Under the pieces are notes generated by a model. It saw only the letters and a list, made by a program, of their open reading frames with translations, was not told the DNA's origin and made no database searches. From JACJXF01 sp964349045 (lineage in GTDB: Bacteria; Bacteroidota; Bacteroidia; Bacteroidales; GCA-2748055): 5,847 nucleotides of DNA. The DNA is taken from positions 1 to 5,847 of the forward strand of contig CAYGFI010000238.1 of the NCBI GenBank assembly GCA_964349045.1. Reading direction: 5' to 3'. Positions 1-5,768 of the stretch are shown here, one piece after another. Position 1 is the first letter of the stretch. Each line of letters starts with the position of its first letter. A program made the position numbers and the translations under genes.

Positions 1-27
1 ATTAATTCTTATTTTTCAACTTAACCA

Positions 28-366
28 GTGGTCCTATTTTTGGGGAGTATTATAAAATCATCCACTACCATTTTTTCAACTGACAACGATTTTGAGATAT
101 CTAATACTCCTAAACTGTATCAAAATAATCCCAATCCGTTCAATGCAAGCACAGAAATTAAGTATTTTATACCGGATACGAAGGTTAATGCCTCTATTAA
201 TGTATATAATTTTGAAGGCAGACAATTAATGTCGTATTCAATTAGTCACTATGGATCTTCATATATTGTAATTCAGGCTGGTGAATTTGATGCTGGCATA
301 TATATATATAATTTACTCGTCGATGGTATTGAGATTGATAGTAAAAGAATGATATTAACAAAATAA
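28..366 (+). pseudogene. Orphan T9SS type A C-terminal sorting domain (remnant of a secreted protein)
   Basis: This 112-codon frame is mostly a type IX secretion system sorting domain (type A, Por secretion tail). From about residue 30 it has LYQNNPNPFN, then a beta-sandwich pattern (EIKYFIP, INVYNFEGRQL, GIYIYNLLVDG) and the terminal KRMILTK typical of these tails. In intact proteins the tail directs passage across the outer membrane and is removed at the cell surface. Here there is no cargo domain and no convincing signal peptide. The frame opens at GTG 28 just after an in-frame TAA at 22-24, and neither other forward frame in bases 1-80 reads into a recognisable passenger. The tail wording resembles that on large Bacteroidota surface proteins with endosialidase-type chaperone domains, but this is only a resemblance. 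I read it as the end of a gene broken by a frameshift or stop near the window edge. The domain call is firm; the pseudogene status is likely, since the sequence left of base 1 is unseen. Confidence 0.7.
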
Positions 367-503
367 AAAAAGGTTTCTCCTTCAGAAAGATTCGACAAAC
401 ATCAACTTGATTCTGACCTCAATACTTAGTTTTGACCTTTAGTTTGTTAAAAAAATAAATTAGTGAGAATTGGACTTAATATTTGTAAAGAATGATTCAA
501 TAT

Positions 504-1160
504 TTAATTACGATATCGACCAAATTCTTTTAATGTTAATATATAACCTTCCTTAACATTAAGTTTAAACCAAGAATAACTTGTGTCTGATTGGTTTGCT
601 ACGCGTATTCCAATGTATTTATCAATTAATGAGTCATTAATTGTATAGTCTTCTCCTGGGCAGCTGGGAGGGCACAATATTCTGGATGAACGACTAAGTC
701 TAATTTCATCCGTTTTCAACCATAAATCTTTGTTATGGATTGTATCACCAAAATCATATATTTCCAAAAAAATTGAATCTGTACTTACGCTATATTCCAG
801 AAAATCATTGTCATAAGTTAATAGGCTAATACCATTGTCTATTATGCTTCCAGCCGCTGCAAAAGAAGCATATGCCTTAAATTGGAAATCTAAATTTCCA
901 ATTTTATTCCAAAAACCATTATCACTATAAAGCCCCATATCTACATAGGATTCAAAAGTACTCTTAACAGATTTCTTTAAACTATTATTCTCTAAAAAGG
1001 GAGAAATAACTGAATCAGGGATGATATCAGTTTTCATATAACAGGAAGTAGCAATTCCAGCGATAATATATTGTTTATTACATCGCTTATCCTCTGAAGG
1101 TTCTCTTTCACAGGAATTTAGTAAGAAAACAAAAATTAATGTGAAATTAATGAGTTTCAT
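504..1160 (-). CDS. Putative outer-membrane-type lipoprotein of unknown function
   Basis: The 218-residue product starts with a short lipoprotein signal peptide: MKL, a hydrophobic stretch to about residue 14, and the lipobox LLNSC with the lipidated Cys at 17. It should be exported by Sec, cleaved by signal peptidase II and anchored in a membrane. The acidic residues after the Cys (CEREPSED) are compatible with surface or outer-membrane sorting in Bacteroidota. The mature part has four further cysteines (27, 40, 163 and 167, the last two in CPPSCPG), enough for two disulfides, and otherwise looks like a soluble mixed alpha/beta protein. I do not recognise a family. ATG at 1160 is chosen because it gives the complete signal peptide; the leader is AT-rich with no Shine-Dalgarno. 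The gene stands alone in an AT-rich stretch with no operon partner, which suggests accessory or acquired DNA. The lipoprotein call is good; the function is unknown. Confidence 0.75.
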   Translation of the reverse strand: MKLINFTLIFVFLLNSCEREPSEDKRCNKQYIIAGIATSCYMKTDIIPDSVISPFLENNSLKKSVKSTFESYVDMGLYSDNGFWNKIGNLDFQFKAYASFAAAGSIIDNGISLLTYDNDFLEYSVSTDSIFLEIYDFGDTIHNKDLWLKTDEIRLSRSSRILCPPSCPGEDYTINDSLIDKYIGIRVANQSDTSYSWFKLNVKEGYILTLKEFGRYRN

Positions 1161-1253
1161 ATTAATAAAATTTAAAACAACCTACCAAACAAAAAAATAG
1201 ACTGAATTCAATGTTTATTATTAGGATAGTTATCAATTAGGTCATTGATATTA

Positions 1254-1261
1254 CAAATATA
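1254..1261 (-). promoter_or_regulatory. Candidate Bacteroidota -7 box upstream of the lipoprotein gene
   Basis: Read on the minus strand this is TATATTTG, an exact match to the Bacteroidota -7 consensus TAnnTTTG. It lies about 93 bp upstream of the lipoprotein ATG. No clear TTG/TTTG -33 element is seen at the expected distance, and the region is very AT-rich, so a chance match is quite possible. Confidence 0.25.
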
Positions 1262-1309
1262 TTACATATAATTGAAATTATGACCTAAAAGAGTTCACAT
1301 TTTCAGCTA

Positions 1310-2083
1310 TTTGTACAAACAAGAGACGATTTTAATAAATACCCGTTTGATGAAATTCCGGCTATATTCTGGAATGCTTACAAACCTCATCTGGATGCAA
1401 TCAGGGCTGTAATGCCGGCAGGTATGAAAGCATACGGGGGGTGCGGATATAGTATTTTTGAATCCAGCCAGGACCTGGTGGGTTTCGAATAGCTATGTTT
1501 AATGCAATATATGGATCCGGAGCTGTTCAGTGATCTGTTTAAGAAAATCGGGGATCTTTATGTTATACTCTGGTCAAAAATGATACAGGACTACCCGGAT
1601 ATTTTTGTTTTTTTCAGAATGGGAGATGACCTGGGATATAAAACTTCAACCATGTTATCTCCCGATACCATTAAAACCCATATTTTACCGCAGTATAAAA
1701 GAGTGATTGACCTGGTTCATGCGGCGGGTAAAAAGTTTTTATTCCACAGTTGCGGATGTATATTCGATGTAATGGATGATATTATTGCAACCGGTATAGA
1801 TGCAAAGCATTCCAATGAAGACCAGATCGCTGCTTTCGATACATGGATCGATTTATACAATGATAAAATTGGGTTATTCGGGGGAATTGATGTAAATACA
1901 TTATGCACTAAAACTTACGAAGAAGTTTACAATGAAGTGTTGGAGAAAGGGACCAGGTTCAGATCCAAAGCCGGGGGTTACGGCATTGGATCCGGGAATT
2001 CAATACCCGGGTATGTTCCGGTGGATGGATTTCATGCAATGATTGATGCCGTAAAGGAAATAAGAAGAAGAGAAATAAAATGA
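1310..2083 (+). pseudogene. Uroporphyrinogen decarboxylase-like (MtaA/UroD superfamily) gene, 5'-truncated and interrupted by TAG
   Basis: One frame reads through family-like sequence on both sides of an in-frame TAG at 1490-1492. Before it are TRDDFNKYPFDEIP (from about 1319) and QDLVGFE; after it are LCLMQYMDPELFSDLF, GDDLGYKTSTMLSP, FHSCGC, AKHSNEDQI, GLFGGIDV and GSGNSIPGYVPVDGF. This matches the UroD-like branch of the cobalamin-dependent methyltransferase superfamily (TIM barrel). The HxC pair (His at 1745-1747, Cys at 1751-1753) matches the first two zinc ligands of MtaA/MtbA-type proteins. The usual distal Cys is absent: the C-terminal motif is GSGNSIP. About 256 codons remain, and the first third of a normal protein of roughly 330-380 residues is missing. 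In-frame TAA at 1286-1288 bounds the frame, and the sequence upstream of about 1300 is AT-rich and unrelated. Translation could restart at ATG 1502 to give 193 residues, but that would lack half the barrel. No partner corrinoid protein or methyltransferase is in the window. Confidence 0.75.
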
Positions 2084-2091
2084 ATAGTGAT

Positions 2092-3027
2092 TCACCAGAG
2101 CTTCAATCCCTCTAAATAAGCAATATTCTCCCTCACACTATTAGCCGAAATCTCCACCAATGCCTTTTCATCCTTATCCAGTTTAATTTCGAGGATGTGT
2201 TCTATCCCTTTTTTACCCAGTTTTACCGGTACTCCGAAATAAATATTATTCTGTCCGTATTCTCCCTGCAAATAGGCGCTGCATGGGAAATATCTTCTCT
2301 GGTTCTTTATGATGGCTTCTACCATACGGACTACAGCATATCCGGGTGCGTACCAGGCCGATTTACCCATCAGGTTTACCAGCTCACCGCCTCCTTTTCG
2401 GGTACGGTTGATGATCTCATGAAGTTTTTCGTCCGGTAATAACTGCCGGATCGGCACTCCGCTGAGGGTTGTATAGTTCATCAGGGGAACCATATCATCG
2501 CCGTGTCCACCCAGGATTACCGCCTGAATATCTTTAACCGAACAATTCAGTTCCTCTGCCAGGAATGCCCTGTAACGCGCTGTGTCGAGCAATCCTGCCA
2601 TACCCATAACCCTGGAACACGGAATTCCGGCTACTTTATATGCCACGTAGGTCATGGCATCAAGGGGGTTGCTTACAATGATCAGTATGGCATCCGGGGA
2701 ATATTTCATGATATTCTCCGTAACATTTTTTACAATATGAGCATTGGCTTCCAGCAGATCCTCACGTTTCATACCCGGTTTCCGGGCTAATCCTGAAGTG
2801 ATGATCACTACCGAGGAACCGGCAGTTGCAGAATAATCATCAGTAACACCGACGGTACGTGTGTCAAATAATGCCAGGGGGGCCATCTGCATTATATCAA
2901 GGGATTTACCCTCGGCAAGACCCTTTACCACATCGAGCAATACTACCGTATTTGCCACTTCTTTTTCTGCAAGGATATTTGCGGCAGTTGCTCCAACATT
3001 TCCCGCTCCAACCACCGTTATCTTCAT
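2092..3027 (-). CDS. mdh: Malate dehydrogenase, NAD-dependent, LDH-like type
   Basis: The product interconverts malate and oxaloacetate with NAD in the cytoplasm (TCA cycle and reductive C4 metabolism). At 311 residues it has the full length of the LDH-like MDH group. The Rossmann motif GAGNVG is at 7-12, and Asp32 is placed to hold the NAD ribose. The substrate loop GLARKPGMKR carries Arg82 and Arg88; an Arg at 82 marks malate rather than lactate specificity. VSNPLDAMT contains Asn120, GLLDTARYR gives Asp148 and Arg151, and GGHGDDMV has the catalytic His175. ATG at 3027 places the Rossmann motif directly at the N-terminus as usual. The gene is convergent with the UroD-like pseudogene, with only 8 bp between their ends and no terminator visible, and divergent from yggS. 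A -7-like box lies 28 bp upstream of the start. All catalytic residues are present, so I consider it functional. Confidence 0.97.
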   Translation of the reverse strand: MKITVVGAGNVGATAANILAEKEVANTVVLLDVVKGLAEGKSLDIMQMAPLALFDTRTVGVTDDYSATAGSSVVIITSGLARKPGMKREDLLEANAHIVKNVTENIMKYSPDAILIIVSNPLDAMTYVAYKVAGIPCSRVMGMAGLLDTARYRAFLAEELNCSVKDIQAVILGGHGDDMVPLMNYTTLSGVPIRQLLPDEKLHEIINRTRKGGGELVNLMGKSAWYAPGYAVVRMVEAIIKNQRRYFPCSAYLQGEYGQNNIYFGVPVKLGKKGIEHILEIKLDKDEKALVEISANSVRENIAYLEGLKLW

Positions 3028-3054
3028 AATTCTTTAAAATTTTAATTTCGAATG

Positions 3055-3062
3055 CAAGTATA
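3055..3062 (-). promoter_or_regulatory. Candidate mdh promoter (-7 box)
   Basis: On the minus strand this reads TATACTTG, seven of eight positions of the Bacteroidota -7 consensus TAnnTTTG. It lies 27 bp before the mdh ATG, giving a leader of about two dozen bases. A TTCTG sequence (complement of 3082-3086) sits 19 bp upstream, a reasonable place for a degenerate -33 TTTG element. Confidence 0.45.
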
Positions 3063-3145
3063 TGAAATTTATTCCTTTTTTCAGAACGGCAATTTTTGAA
3101 CATAATAAAATCTTCTGTTGAATTTTTTGTTGATTTCTTGACGGC

Positions 3146-3173
3146 GTGACGATTCGTGACGGTTGTGACGGTT
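3146..3173. repeat. Short tandem GTGACG-type repeat in the mdh-yggS intergenic region
   Basis: There are three head-to-tail units: GTGACGATTC (3146-3155), GTGACGGTT (3156-3164) and GTGACGGTT (3165-3173), flanked by the partial matches TTGACGGC and GTGGTGACC. On the other strand the unit reads as CGTCAC words, which resemble the CGTAAC words of the array at the right window edge. The function is unknown. It lies upstream of the proposed mdh promoter and is not coding in any convincing frame. Confidence 0.6.
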
Positions 3174-3197
3174 GTGGTGACCAAAGGCACAACAAAA

Positions 3198-3221
3198 AAA
3201 CGCAGCATAAAAATTGCGTTT
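3198..3221 (-). terminator. Hairpin followed by a T-tract on the minus strand
   Basis: AAACGCA (3198-3204) pairs perfectly with TGCGTTT (3215-3221) across a 10-base loop. Read on the minus strand, the stem runs straight into a T tract (complement of the A run at 3194-3200), the layout of an intrinsic terminator. It would stop leftward transcription before the mdh promoter. The stem is only seven pairs and there is no obvious upstream minus-strand gene nearby to terminate, so this is tentative. Confidence 0.3.
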
Positions 3222-3238
3222 CCTTTGCGTCCCGGCGT

Positions 3239-3254
3239 ACACGCCCTGGCGTGT
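3239..3254. other. Perfect 7-bp inverted repeat (ACACGCC-CT-GGCGTGT)
   Basis: ACACGCC (3239-3245) and GGCGTGT (3248-3254) are exact reverse complements separated by CT. A nearby GGCG (3234-3237) could pair with the same CGCC, so two mutually exclusive hairpins are possible. The element lies about 75 bp upstream of the proposed yggS promoter, in a GC-rich patch inside otherwise AT-rich intergenic DNA. It could be an operator-like palindrome or part of an intergenic repeat; the sequence alone does not decide. Confidence 0.4.
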
Positions 3255-3326
3255 TCTGCGCTTAAATTTTCCTGGATCTGACCCGGGAACTATTATCCCT
3301 GCATAGTTCCCTCTATGGTTTTTTCG

Positions 3327-3334
3327 TACATTTG
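3327..3334 (+). promoter_or_regulatory. Candidate yggS promoter (-7 box)
   Basis: TACATTTG is an exact match to the Bacteroidota -7 consensus TAnnTTTG, preceded by a T-rich run (3319-3324). No good TTG/TTTG -33 element is found 19-21 bp upstream. The box contains the TTG at 3332 that opens the longest yggS frame. If it is used, transcription begins around 3338-3340 and translation must start further on, at GTG 3350. Confidence 0.5.
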
Positions 3335-3349
3335 AAAAAATTATTCCAG

Positions 3350-4024
3350 GTGAAATTTTCCGATAACGACATTAAATCTTTCCTCAATTCTATCCCCCGG
3401 GGAGTGAAAGTTGTTGCCGTAAGTAAAACAAAACCTGTGGAGGATATTCTTGCCGTTTACCAAATTGGACATAAGATTTTTGGAGAGAACCGTGTTCAGG
3501 AGCTAACTGACAAATACACGCAACTCCCCCGGGATATTGAGTGGCATCTTATTGGCCATCTCCAGTCCAATAAGGTTAAATATATTGCTAAGTTTGTTCA
3601 ACTCATTCACTCGGTCGACAGTCTGAAACTCCTTTTAACAGTTAACCAGGAAGCAATCAAAGCAAACAGGGTAATTGATGTACTTTTCCAGTTATATATT
3701 GCAAAGGAGGAAACTAAATTCGGACTGGAAAAGGAGGAATTGACGGAGATACTGGGGTCTCCTGAGTTTAAATATCTTGAAAACGTAAGAATAAGAGGTT
3801 TAATGGGGATTGCAACATTTACTGAGAATATGGATCAGATCAGAACAGAGTTCCGGCATTTGAAAGAAATTTTTAATGCATGTAAGCAGGAATATTTTGG
3901 TGAAAAGGACTATTTTTCAGAACTTTCCATGGGTATGTCGGGCGATTATAAAATTGCTATTGAAGAAGGAGCTACCATTATCAGGGTGGGTAGCTTAATA
4001 TTTGGTGAAAGAAATTATCTTTGA
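3350..4024 (+). CDS. yggS: YggS/PROSC-family pyridoxal 5'-phosphate homeostasis protein
   Basis: This cytoplasmic single-domain protein binds PLP on an alanine-racemase-like TIM barrel. The family (YggS, PLPBP) has no proven enzymatic activity and keeps free PLP and related amino-acid pools in balance. With the start used here it has 224 residues. The PLP lysine is Lys26 in VVAVSKTKP. It is followed by FGENRVQE (44-51), WHLIGHLQSNK (65-75), HSVDS (87-91), RGLMGIAT, and the phosphate-binding C-terminal part SMGMSGDY (193-200) with GATIIRVGSLIFG. The frame can be extended to TTG 3332, but that codon lies inside a perfect -7 promoter box. The in-frame GTG 3350 leaves about 20 residues before the KVVAVSK strand, close to the usual length. 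The gene ends 17 bp before the ATG of the next gene on the same strand, so the two are probably co-transcribed. The family call is very secure, the start moderately so. Confidence 0.93.
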   Translation: MKFSDNDIKSFLNSIPRGVKVVAVSKTKPVEDILAVYQIGHKIFGENRVQELTDKYTQLPRDIEWHLIGHLQSNKVKYIAKFVQLIHSVDSLKLLLTVNQEAIKANRVIDVLFQLYIAKEETKFGLEKEELTEILGSPEFKYLENVRIRGLMGIATFTENMDQIRTEFRHLKEIFNACKQEYFGEKDYFSELSMGMSGDYKIAIEEGATIIRVGSLIFGERNYL

Positions 4025-4041
4025 ATCAAAATGAAATCATT

Positions 4042-5019
4042 ATGGCTAATCTCTCCACTTCCTACGCGGGATTAAAATTAAGGAACCCATTTATTATCAG
4101 TAGCTCCGGGATAACAAGCTCACTTGATAAAATCAGAAAACTCGATTCTCTCGGGGCCGGCGCCATTGTGCTGAAATCATTGTTTGAGGAGCAGATCAGC
4201 CATGAAACAATGAAAAACCTGGATGGCTCTGATTACCCGGAGGCGTTGGATTATGTAAAAGCATATACCCGCGATAACAGTGTAAGTGAATACCTTAACC
4301 TGATCCGGGATGCTAAACGTGCCGTTCATATTCCTGTAATTGCCAGCATAAACTGCATAAGCGCTTCAGAATGGATGGATTTTGCAACCCGGATTCAGGA
4401 AGCAGGAGCGGACGCGTTGGAACTGAACGTGTTTTTCCTCCCCGTGAATAAAGAAAAATCACCACATGAATATGAGAAGATCTATTACAATTTACTGGAA
4501 GGAATAAGAAAGAAAATCAGCATCCCGGTTATCATTAAGCTTGGGTATCATTTCACAAATCTTACCTACCTGGTGAACCAGCTTTATTTCCGAAAAGCCG
4601 ACGGTGTGGTGCTTTTTAACCGTTTCTATGAGCCCGATATCAACATAGCAGACATGAAAATCATCTCATCAGAAGTATTCAGTTCGCCTGCAGATATCCG
4701 AAACAGCCTTCGATGGGTAGGAATCATTTCAAGCGAGGTTCCTTTGATCGACATTGCTGCTTCCACAGGCGTGCACAGTGGTGAGGCCGCTGTAAAACAG
4801 GTTCTTGCCGGTGCAAAAGCGGTTCAGGTATGTTCGGTTCTCTATAAAAATGGAATTGAGTTTCTTCCAAAACTAATTGATCGCTTCGAATTCTGGATGA
4901 TTGAACATAATTATAAATCAATAGAAGAATTCAGAGGAAAAATGAACTACTCTAACGTGGGTGATCCCGCTGTATATGAACGGGCCCAGTTTATGAAGTA
5001 TTTCTCGTCGCAGCACTAA
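4042..5019 (+). CDS. Dihydroorotate dehydrogenase-like flavoprotein
   Basis: The product is a 325-residue FMN-binding TIM barrel of the dihydroorotate dehydrogenase superfamily. The N-terminus MANLSTSYAGLKLRNPFIISSSG matches the first strands of class 1 enzymes, and GAGAIVLKSLFEEQI follows at about 38-52. Lys166 in IPVIIKLGYH fits the flavin-contacting lysine. TGVHSGEAAVKQVLAGAKAVQVCSVLY (from 242) corresponds to the FMN phosphate-binding glycine region and last strands. The loop that in true PyrD reads N-x-S-C-P-N is here NVFFLPVN (129-136), so the catalytic Cys/Ser base is missing. I therefore do not call it pyrD; the substrate is unknown. A TTG at 4021, overlapping the yggS stop, would add seven residues, but ATG 4042 gives the standard N-terminus. 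It probably forms an operon with yggS. Its TAA overlaps the stop codon of the convergent HEAT-like gene. Confidence 0.88.
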   Translation: MANLSTSYAGLKLRNPFIISSSGITSSLDKIRKLDSLGAGAIVLKSLFEEQISHETMKNLDGSDYPEALDYVKAYTRDNSVSEYLNLIRDAKRAVHIPVIASINCISASEWMDFATRIQEAGADALELNVFFLPVNKEKSPHEYEKIYYNLLEGIRKKISIPVIIKLGYHFTNLTYLVNQLYFRKADGVVLFNRFYEPDINIADMKIISSEVFSSPADIRNSLRWVGIISSEVPLIDIAASTGVHSGEAAVKQVLAGAKAVQVCSVLYKNGIEFLPKLIDRFEFWMIEHNYKSIEEFRGKMNYSNVGDPAVYERAQFMKYFSSQH

Positions 5020-5567
5020 TTGAAGTGATCGGGATCTAACCGGATTGGGCCTGAAATTGTACTAAGCAGCGACATCATCTCATTTACCAGAAGTCTTTTT
5101 TCGGGGGATAATAATTCGAGCTTTGAACGGACAAATTCAAGCCTCGCTGACCTTTGTTGTGAACTCAACAGTGAAATATTCTCTTCAATTACCGAAAAGG
5201 CTTCAAGCGATGTATAATAGTCTTCCTCAATGACCATATCAATAAACTCATCAATGTAGGGTGAAAAGTTCAATCCGCACTGCCAGCAGGCCGACACTAA
5301 CCGGTCAAAACCTTTTTTCCCCCTGAAGGTTTTTACCGCTTCCATAAATACCGGAACTGCCTGTGGATCTTTCACATCGTTTAACAGGTTCACAATATCG
5401 TCATTTAGTTGAACCATTCTTTTCGAAAACAGCAGAGAGAATACCGCGGGCAATACGCTTACATTTCCATGCATGCGAAGTTCCTGTATTGTCCCGGCCA
5501 CAATGTTTGAATCGGTTGAATTTAGTCCTGAAAGTAAGTCCTGGTTTATGTTTTCTTTGCTTTCCAC
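5016..5567 (-). CDS. HEAT-like helical-repeat protein, function unknown
   Basis: The 183-residue product has no signal peptide or membrane segment and is predicted cytoplasmic. It consists almost entirely of amphipathic helix pairs in the spacing of HEAT/armadillo repeats, for example NIVAGTIQELRMHGNVSVLPAVFSL (about 21-45), DDIVNLLNDVKDPQAVPVFMEAV (about 56-78), and further helices to about 170. Such alpha-solenoids usually bind proteins; no catalytic motif is visible. Translation is assigned to GTG 5567 because an in-frame stop lies five codons upstream (complement of 5580-5582) and the next ATG, at residue 32, would cut into the first repeat. No Shine-Dalgarno is present. Immediately upstream is a 16-bp tandem repeat that may form part of the leader. 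The gene converges on the dihydroorotate-dehydrogenase-like gene, the stop codons sharing CTAA at 5016-5019. The fold assignment is fairly likely, the role unknown. Confidence 0.75.
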   Translation of the reverse strand: MESKENINQDLLSGLNSTDSNIVAGTIQELRMHGNVSVLPAVFSLLFSKRMVQLNDDIVNLLNDVKDPQAVPVFMEAVKTFRGKKGFDRLVSACWQCGLNFSPYIDEFIDMVIEEDYYTSLEAFSVIEENISLLSSQQRSARLEFVRSKLELLSPEKRLLVNEMMSLLSTISGPIRLDPDHFN

Positions 5568-5574
5568 TGGCTTG

Positions 5575-5638
5575 GACGTTTAGGGGTTTAGATGTTAAGG
5601 GGTTTAGCAGTTTAGGGGTTTAGCAGTTAAGTGGTTTA
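5575..5638. repeat. Four 16-bp tandem repeats, TTTAGGGGTTTA-like core
   Basis: The units are GACGTTTAGGGGTTTA (5575-5590), GATGTTAAGGGGTTTA (5591-5606), GCAGTTTAGGGGTTTA (5607-5622) and GCAGTTAAGTGGTTTA (5623-5638), followed by a decayed continuation with GGG and GGGG tracts to about 5655. The first eight bases of the unit vary most, while the GGTTTA end is constant. The array begins 8 bp upstream of the GTG start of the HEAT-like gene, so on that transcript it would read as a C-rich leader of CTAAACCCC words. No coding frame explains it. Confidence 0.9.
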
Positions 5639-5768
5639 GGGATTCAGGATAGGGGCTTTTTAGTGGGCATTGGCATCAGGATCCTGTTATTAAAATGTTA
5701 GTTATCCATGTTATTTGGTTTCAAAGTAATATGTTAAATACCATTTTATTTTATTAATTCTTAACCTT
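5639..5768. other. Non-coding stretch between the two repeat arrays
   Basis: No gene is supported here. The stretch becomes AT-rich after about 5685. On the minus strand the complement of 5721-5728 reads TTACTTTG, seven of eight positions of the -7 consensus, and could drive the HEAT-like gene with a leader of roughly 150 bases that includes the 16-bp repeats. No matching -33 element is seen, so this is only a suggestion. Confidence 0.3.

Noticed and set aside
374..388. Hairpin TTTCT-CCTTC-AGAAA, next to a T tract when read on the minus strand
   Set aside because: The stem is only five mostly A/T pairs and lies more than 110 bp past the end of the lipoprotein gene. It is too weak to call a terminator.
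1490..1492. Pyrrolysine insertion at the TAG as an established feature
   Set aside because: Known pyrrolysine sites are in MtmB, MtbB and MttB, not in UroD-like proteins. There is no pyl machinery here, and the gene is already missing its 5' end.
1717..1908. 63-codon minus-strand frame inside the UroD-like region
   Set aside because: It is the shadow of a conserved plus-strand coding sequence (HSCGC to GGIDV) and has no support of its own.
2197..2790. Two plus-strand frames (2197-2439 and 2503-2790)
   Set aside because: Both lie wholly inside the well-supported mdh gene on the opposite strand and have no recognisable motifs.
2906..3208. 100-codon minus-strand frame overlapping the start of mdh and the intergenic repeats
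   Set aside because: Its second half is the mdh N-terminal region read out of frame, and its first half is the GTGACG repeat (VTTTVTTVTN). It has no family resemblance.
4724..4921. 65-codon minus-strand frame within the dihydroorotate-dehydrogenase-like gene
   Set aside because: The plus-strand frame is clearly coding here, including the FMN phosphate region, and the antisense product shows no motif.
5363..5623. 86-codon plus-strand frame over the HEAT-like gene and the 16-bp repeat
   Set aside because: It is antisense to a plausible helical-repeat protein, and its C-terminus is translated tandem repeat.
5575..5655. Telomere or replicon end
   Set aside because: Only four imperfect copies are present, next to a gene and internal to the sequence, with no terminal hairpin or protelomerase-type palindrome.
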